Shown here: positions 61,714 through 64,000 of the stretch, piece after piece
Numbering within the stretch: the stretch's first letter is position 1
How the letters are laid out: each line of letters starts with the position of its first letter
NCBI GenBank assembly: GCA_028291515.1
Contig: JAQGHU010000069.1
Coordinates: 87,419 to 151,418 of the forward strand
Direction: 5' to 3'
DNA: 64,000 bases
DNA from: Schlesneria sp.
GTDB lineage: Bacteria; Planctomycetota; Planctomycetia; Planctomycetales; Planctomycetaceae
Translations under genes and position numbers: made by a program
The notes under the pieces: model-generated
Told to the model about the DNA's origin: nothing
The model's database searches: none
Seen by the model: only the letters and a program-made list of their open reading frames with translations

Positions 61714-62976
61714 GTGATGAGAAACGCATTGTCGGTTCTGTTGGTTGTCCTCGTGGTTGGCTGCGGAAGTCAAACAGCGGCCCCGGTCGCCACCTACCTG
61801 ACTTCAGAGCCGATGCCGCCTGAAGTCTCCGAATTGATGGAGCAAGGCAACCACGCTGGTGCTCTGGCCAAGGTCGATCAACTGATCGCCGCCAAGCCAG
61901 GCAATGCTATGCTGTACTCGATCCGTTCGTCGATTCAGCATCGCCAGGGAAAGAGTGACGCGGCTGTCACTGACCTGGACAAGGCGATTGAATTGGACGG
62001 CAAAGACGCACGTCTGTACAACAATCGCGGCTTCGTTCTGATGGGGATGCAGCAGTTCCCGAAGGCGACTGCCGACTTCAACAAGGCCACGGAACTCGCT
62101 CCACAGTACTCAAATCCCTACAACAACCGCGGTCTGCTGCACATTGCTCGCGGGCAATATGCGTCGGCCATCGACGAACTGGATCAGGCATTGAAGCTCG
62201 ATCCCAACTACGTCGACGCCTACAACAATCGCGGCTTCGCTCAGATGCAAGCCGGAAACACAGACGGGGCGCTGACGGACTTCAACACCGCGATCAAGCT
62301 CAGCCCGCGCTATGTGAATGCCTACAACAATCGCGGCCTGCTGCGAGCCCGCGTCGGCGACATTGACAATTCGATTGTCGATTTTACCAACGCCATGATG
62401 CTGGATCCGCTGAATCCGAAGTACTACGAACATCGCTGCGAGATCTATCGCAAGATTTCTGCCATCGATCTGGCGTTGGCCGACGAAGCCCGCCATGACT
62501 GGCTGCTGCGGCTGCAGGAACTGACGAGTACCATTCAAGCCAAGCCGAAAGATGTCAATGTCCTGGTCGAACGTGCCAATCATCATCTGAAGGCGAACGA
62601 TCCTTCGAAGGCGATGGACGATGTGCAACTCGCTCTGAAGCTCGATCCCAAGTCGACGGCGGCGCTGCTGGTTCGCGGTCGAATCTACCTGGACTTGGAC
62701 GACTACAGCAGTGCCCTGGCCGATGCCGACACGATGCTCGCGATTGCTCCGCAGCAGGAAGCCTATTCGCTGCGAGGCGACGCTTGCCTGGGTCTGAAGG
62801 ACTACGACAAGGCCATCGAATGCTTTGCCGAAGCCCGTCGGATTGACCCTTTGGTCGCAGAAGCGTATTACCGGAAGGCGCTGGTCTTGCAGGCATCTGG
62901 TCAAATGGACGCAGCCGCCGATAATCTGAAGCGGGCCGTGGCTCTCGATCCTGATGTCGAGAGTCGTCTGCGGTAG
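61714..62976 (+). CDS. TPR lipoprotein
   Basis: A 420-residue lipoprotein starting with GTG (or the ATG next to it), GGAG 7 bases before. The lipobox LVVGC places the lipid on about Cys17. The mature part is nine or more tetratricopeptide units of 34 residues with the usual W/L/G/Y/A/F/A/P pattern: LYNNRGFVLMGMQQFPKATA, PYNNRGLLHIARGQYASAID, AYNNRGFAQMQAGNTDGALT, YYRKALVLQASGQMDAAADN. TPR solenoids bind other proteins. A long minus-strand frame (62110-63549) crosses this gene and the next one and is a shadow. The lipid anchor puts the protein at the outer side of the inner membrane or in the outer membrane. Confidence 0.93.
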   Translation: MMRNALSVLLVVLVVGCGSQTAAPVATYLTSEPMPPEVSELMEQGNHAGALAKVDQLIAAKPGNAMLYSIRSSIQHRQGKSDAAVTDLDKAIELDGKDARLYNNRGFVLMGMQQFPKATADFNKATELAPQYSNPYNNRGLLHIARGQYASAIDELDQALKLDPNYVDAYNNRGFAQMQAGNTDGALTDFNTAIKLSPRYVNAYNNRGLLRARVGDIDNSIVDFTNAMMLDPLNPKYYEHRCEIYRKISAIDLALADEARHDWLLRLQELTSTIQAKPKDVNVLVERANHHLKANDPSKAMDDVQLALKLDPKSTAALLVRGRIYLDLDDYSSALADADTMLAIAPQQEAYSLRGDACLGLKDYDKAIECFAEARRIDPLVAEAYYRKALVLQASGQMDAAADNLKRAVALDPDVESRLR

Positions 62977-63000
62977 CTGCGTCGGGGGGAATTGGTAGTA

Positions 63001-63822
63001 ATGGCGGAAATCTCTCTCAAGACTAAGATTCAAGGTCCAATCGCGGTCATCGGTGACGTGCATGGGCAGACAGACAAGCTGGCGGTCGTACTCGAGAAGC
63101 TGAAGTCTCTGCCCGACTATGAACATCGCTGGATCATCTTTATTGGTGACTTCGTCGATCGCGGTCCCGATCCCAAGGGAAGCATCGACCTCTTCCAGAA
63201 GACGCTGCGCAGCCATGCGAAGACGACGGCGATCGCCGGCAACCACGAATTCGCGATGTGCGCGGCACTCGGCTGGTTGCCCACGCAGGGCGAATCGCAT
63301 TGGGCCGATCGCTGGGTCAAGCACTACAACTCGGAAACGACCTTCAAGTCCTACGGTGCCGAACCGGGCAATCTGCAGCAGTTGAAGGACAAAGTCCCTG
63401 CTGAGCATCGCGAGTTGCTCGTCAACCTGCCGTGGTGCGTCGAACATCCGCAGCTCTTGTTCGTCCATGCGGGTCTCGATCCGAATTCGCCGTTCGCGAT
63501 GCAGATGCGAATTCTGCATCAAAAAGACTTCTCGTTGAATCGACCCCAATGGCTGTGCGAGAAGTCATTTGTCGATGCCGACCCGCCGCGAGATTGTCCA
63601 CTGACCGTGGTCTCGGGGCATGTGAAGGTCGACGCCGTCGAGATTCGTCCGAAGCGAATCCTGTGCGATACCACAGGCGGCGAGGGCGGTGACCTCAGTT
63701 GTGTGCTGATGCCCGAACGCAAGGTGATCACGTCTGGAAGTTCTAGCGCCGCCTCAAAGCCGCCAAGAACCTCAGCCCCAGCGGCGCCAGCAAAAGCCGC
63801 GTGGTGGAACCTGTGGGGTTAG
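63001..63822 (+). CDS. PPP-family metallophosphoesterase (Ser/Thr-phosphatase-like)
   Basis: A 273-residue calcineurin-like phosphoesterase. The start is the ATG giving MAEISLKTKIQGPIAVIGDV; an upstream TTG is in frame. The two-metal site is complete: GDVHGQ (D19 and H21), GDFVDRG, GNHE, a later His in SGHVKVD, and VHAGL. This arrangement fits bacterial PPP-type or diadenosine-tetraphosphate hydrolase-like enzymes; the true substrate (protein phosphate, ApppA, or nucleotide) is not set by sequence. The C-terminus is an Ala/Pro/Ser tail ending WWNLWG. It lies 24 bp after the TPR gene and may be co-transcribed. Confidence 0.9.
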   Translation: MAEISLKTKIQGPIAVIGDVHGQTDKLAVVLEKLKSLPDYEHRWIIFIGDFVDRGPDPKGSIDLFQKTLRSHAKTTAIAGNHEFAMCAALGWLPTQGESHWADRWVKHYNSETTFKSYGAEPGNLQQLKDKVPAEHRELLVNLPWCVEHPQLLFVHAGLDPNSPFAMQMRILHQKDFSLNRPQWLCEKSFVDADPPRDCPLTVVSGHVKVDAVEIRPKRILCDTTGGEGGDLSCVLMPERKVITSGSSSAASKPPRTSAPAAPAKAAWWNLWG

Positions 63823-63965
63823 CCCGCAGTTCGCCAGCAAGGGTCACCCAAACTGATATTCGACTCGGTCATCGTCGCGCCGTCGTCTAAAATGACCGTG
63901 CGCGGTTTTGCTCGCAGAATAAGTGACGACTGCGCGATGTCTGCGACAAGGCGGCGAGTATGCTT

Positions 63966-64000
63966 TTGGGAGGGCGAGGCTCCTGCCGAGCCGCGCATGT
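63966..64000. repeat. Dispersed repeat family C, cut by the window end
   Basis: The last 35 bases equal the first 35 bases of the left arm at 25493. The right arm would lie beyond the window. Confidence 0.8.

Noticed and set aside
62110..63549. 479-codon minus-strand frame
   Set aside because: It lies opposite the TPR lipoprotein and phosphoesterase genes; its composition is Arg/Gln/Val-rich and arises from the regular codon pattern of the TPR repeats.
1..64000. tRNA, rRNA and riboswitch genes
   Set aside because: I looked for TTCGANTC-type arms, rRNA landmarks and well-known riboswitch cores and saw none that I can support; a covariance search could still find some.

Overview
The window looks like a planctomycete chromosome, probably of the Planctomycetaceae/Schlesneria type. 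The evidence is gene content. There is a PSCyt1-PSCyt2(DUF1549)-PSD1(DUF1553) protein next to a Tat-exported DUF1501 protein, a secreted formylglycine-type sulfatase, a DUF1080 hydrolase-like protein, a PVC-type beta-propeller/HEAT/haem protein, an ASPIC/UnbV FG-GAP lipoprotein, and several planctomycete-type exported proteins of unknown function. Housekeeping genes (ruvC, ruvA, surE, rfbB, tag, a UbiB-like kinase, an RluA-type synthase) show that this is chromosome and not a plasmid.

Layout. 1-8568: a minus-strand block of exported proteins, namely an edge-cut membrane protein, an Ala/Gly repeat surface protein, a sulfatase, a 39-residue membrane peptide, DUF1501 and the PSCyt/PSD1 protein. 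8569-9821: non-coding and packed with dispersed palindromic repeats. 9822-14027: an array of seven small plus-strand genes separated by ~107-bp imperfect palindromes with the anatomy of integron attC sites, with no integrase in the window. One attC is split by a ~0.7-kb unit carrying a gene in the opposite orientation. 14028-15610: degenerate repeats again, including an inverted copy of a ~104-bp repeat that also lies just left of the array. 15611-25455: a HEAT/receiver-like exported protein, a pseudo-glutamine amidotransferase, a DUF1080 protein, a two-gene RND metal efflux operon and a double-domain class II aldolase. 25623-33549: rfbB, UbiB-like kinase, AAA ATPase, DUF455 ferritin-like, zinc-ribbon, DUF418 and VOC genes, mostly on minus. 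33864-43092: exported LRR, cyanophycinase-like and TPR-like proteins, a GYF protein, a short secretin-like protein and the start of a two-component system. 43076-52589: histidine kinase, MFS transporter, secreted caspase-like protein, 2-TM protein, tag, FG-GAP lipoprotein and a secreted beta-rich protein. 52745-60036: the large haem protein, then a tight DoxX-DNA ligase-surE-rluA operon. 60354-63822: ruvC, ruvA, a TPR lipoprotein and a PPP-type phosphoesterase.

The most interesting item is the cassette array. Its repeats keep the outer R boxes (GCCGAAC/GTTCGGC), a second inner palindrome, and two bases (C and A on the top strand) unpaired on one arm only, at the same relative places as the extrahelical bases of classical attC sites. 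The array therefore reads as a cluster of attC sites lacking an integrase (CALIN), or the far part of a sedentary planctomycete integron. The cargo is almost entirely unknown. At least four families of dispersed palindromic repeats occur in the window, several sitting at convergent gene ends or inside operons.
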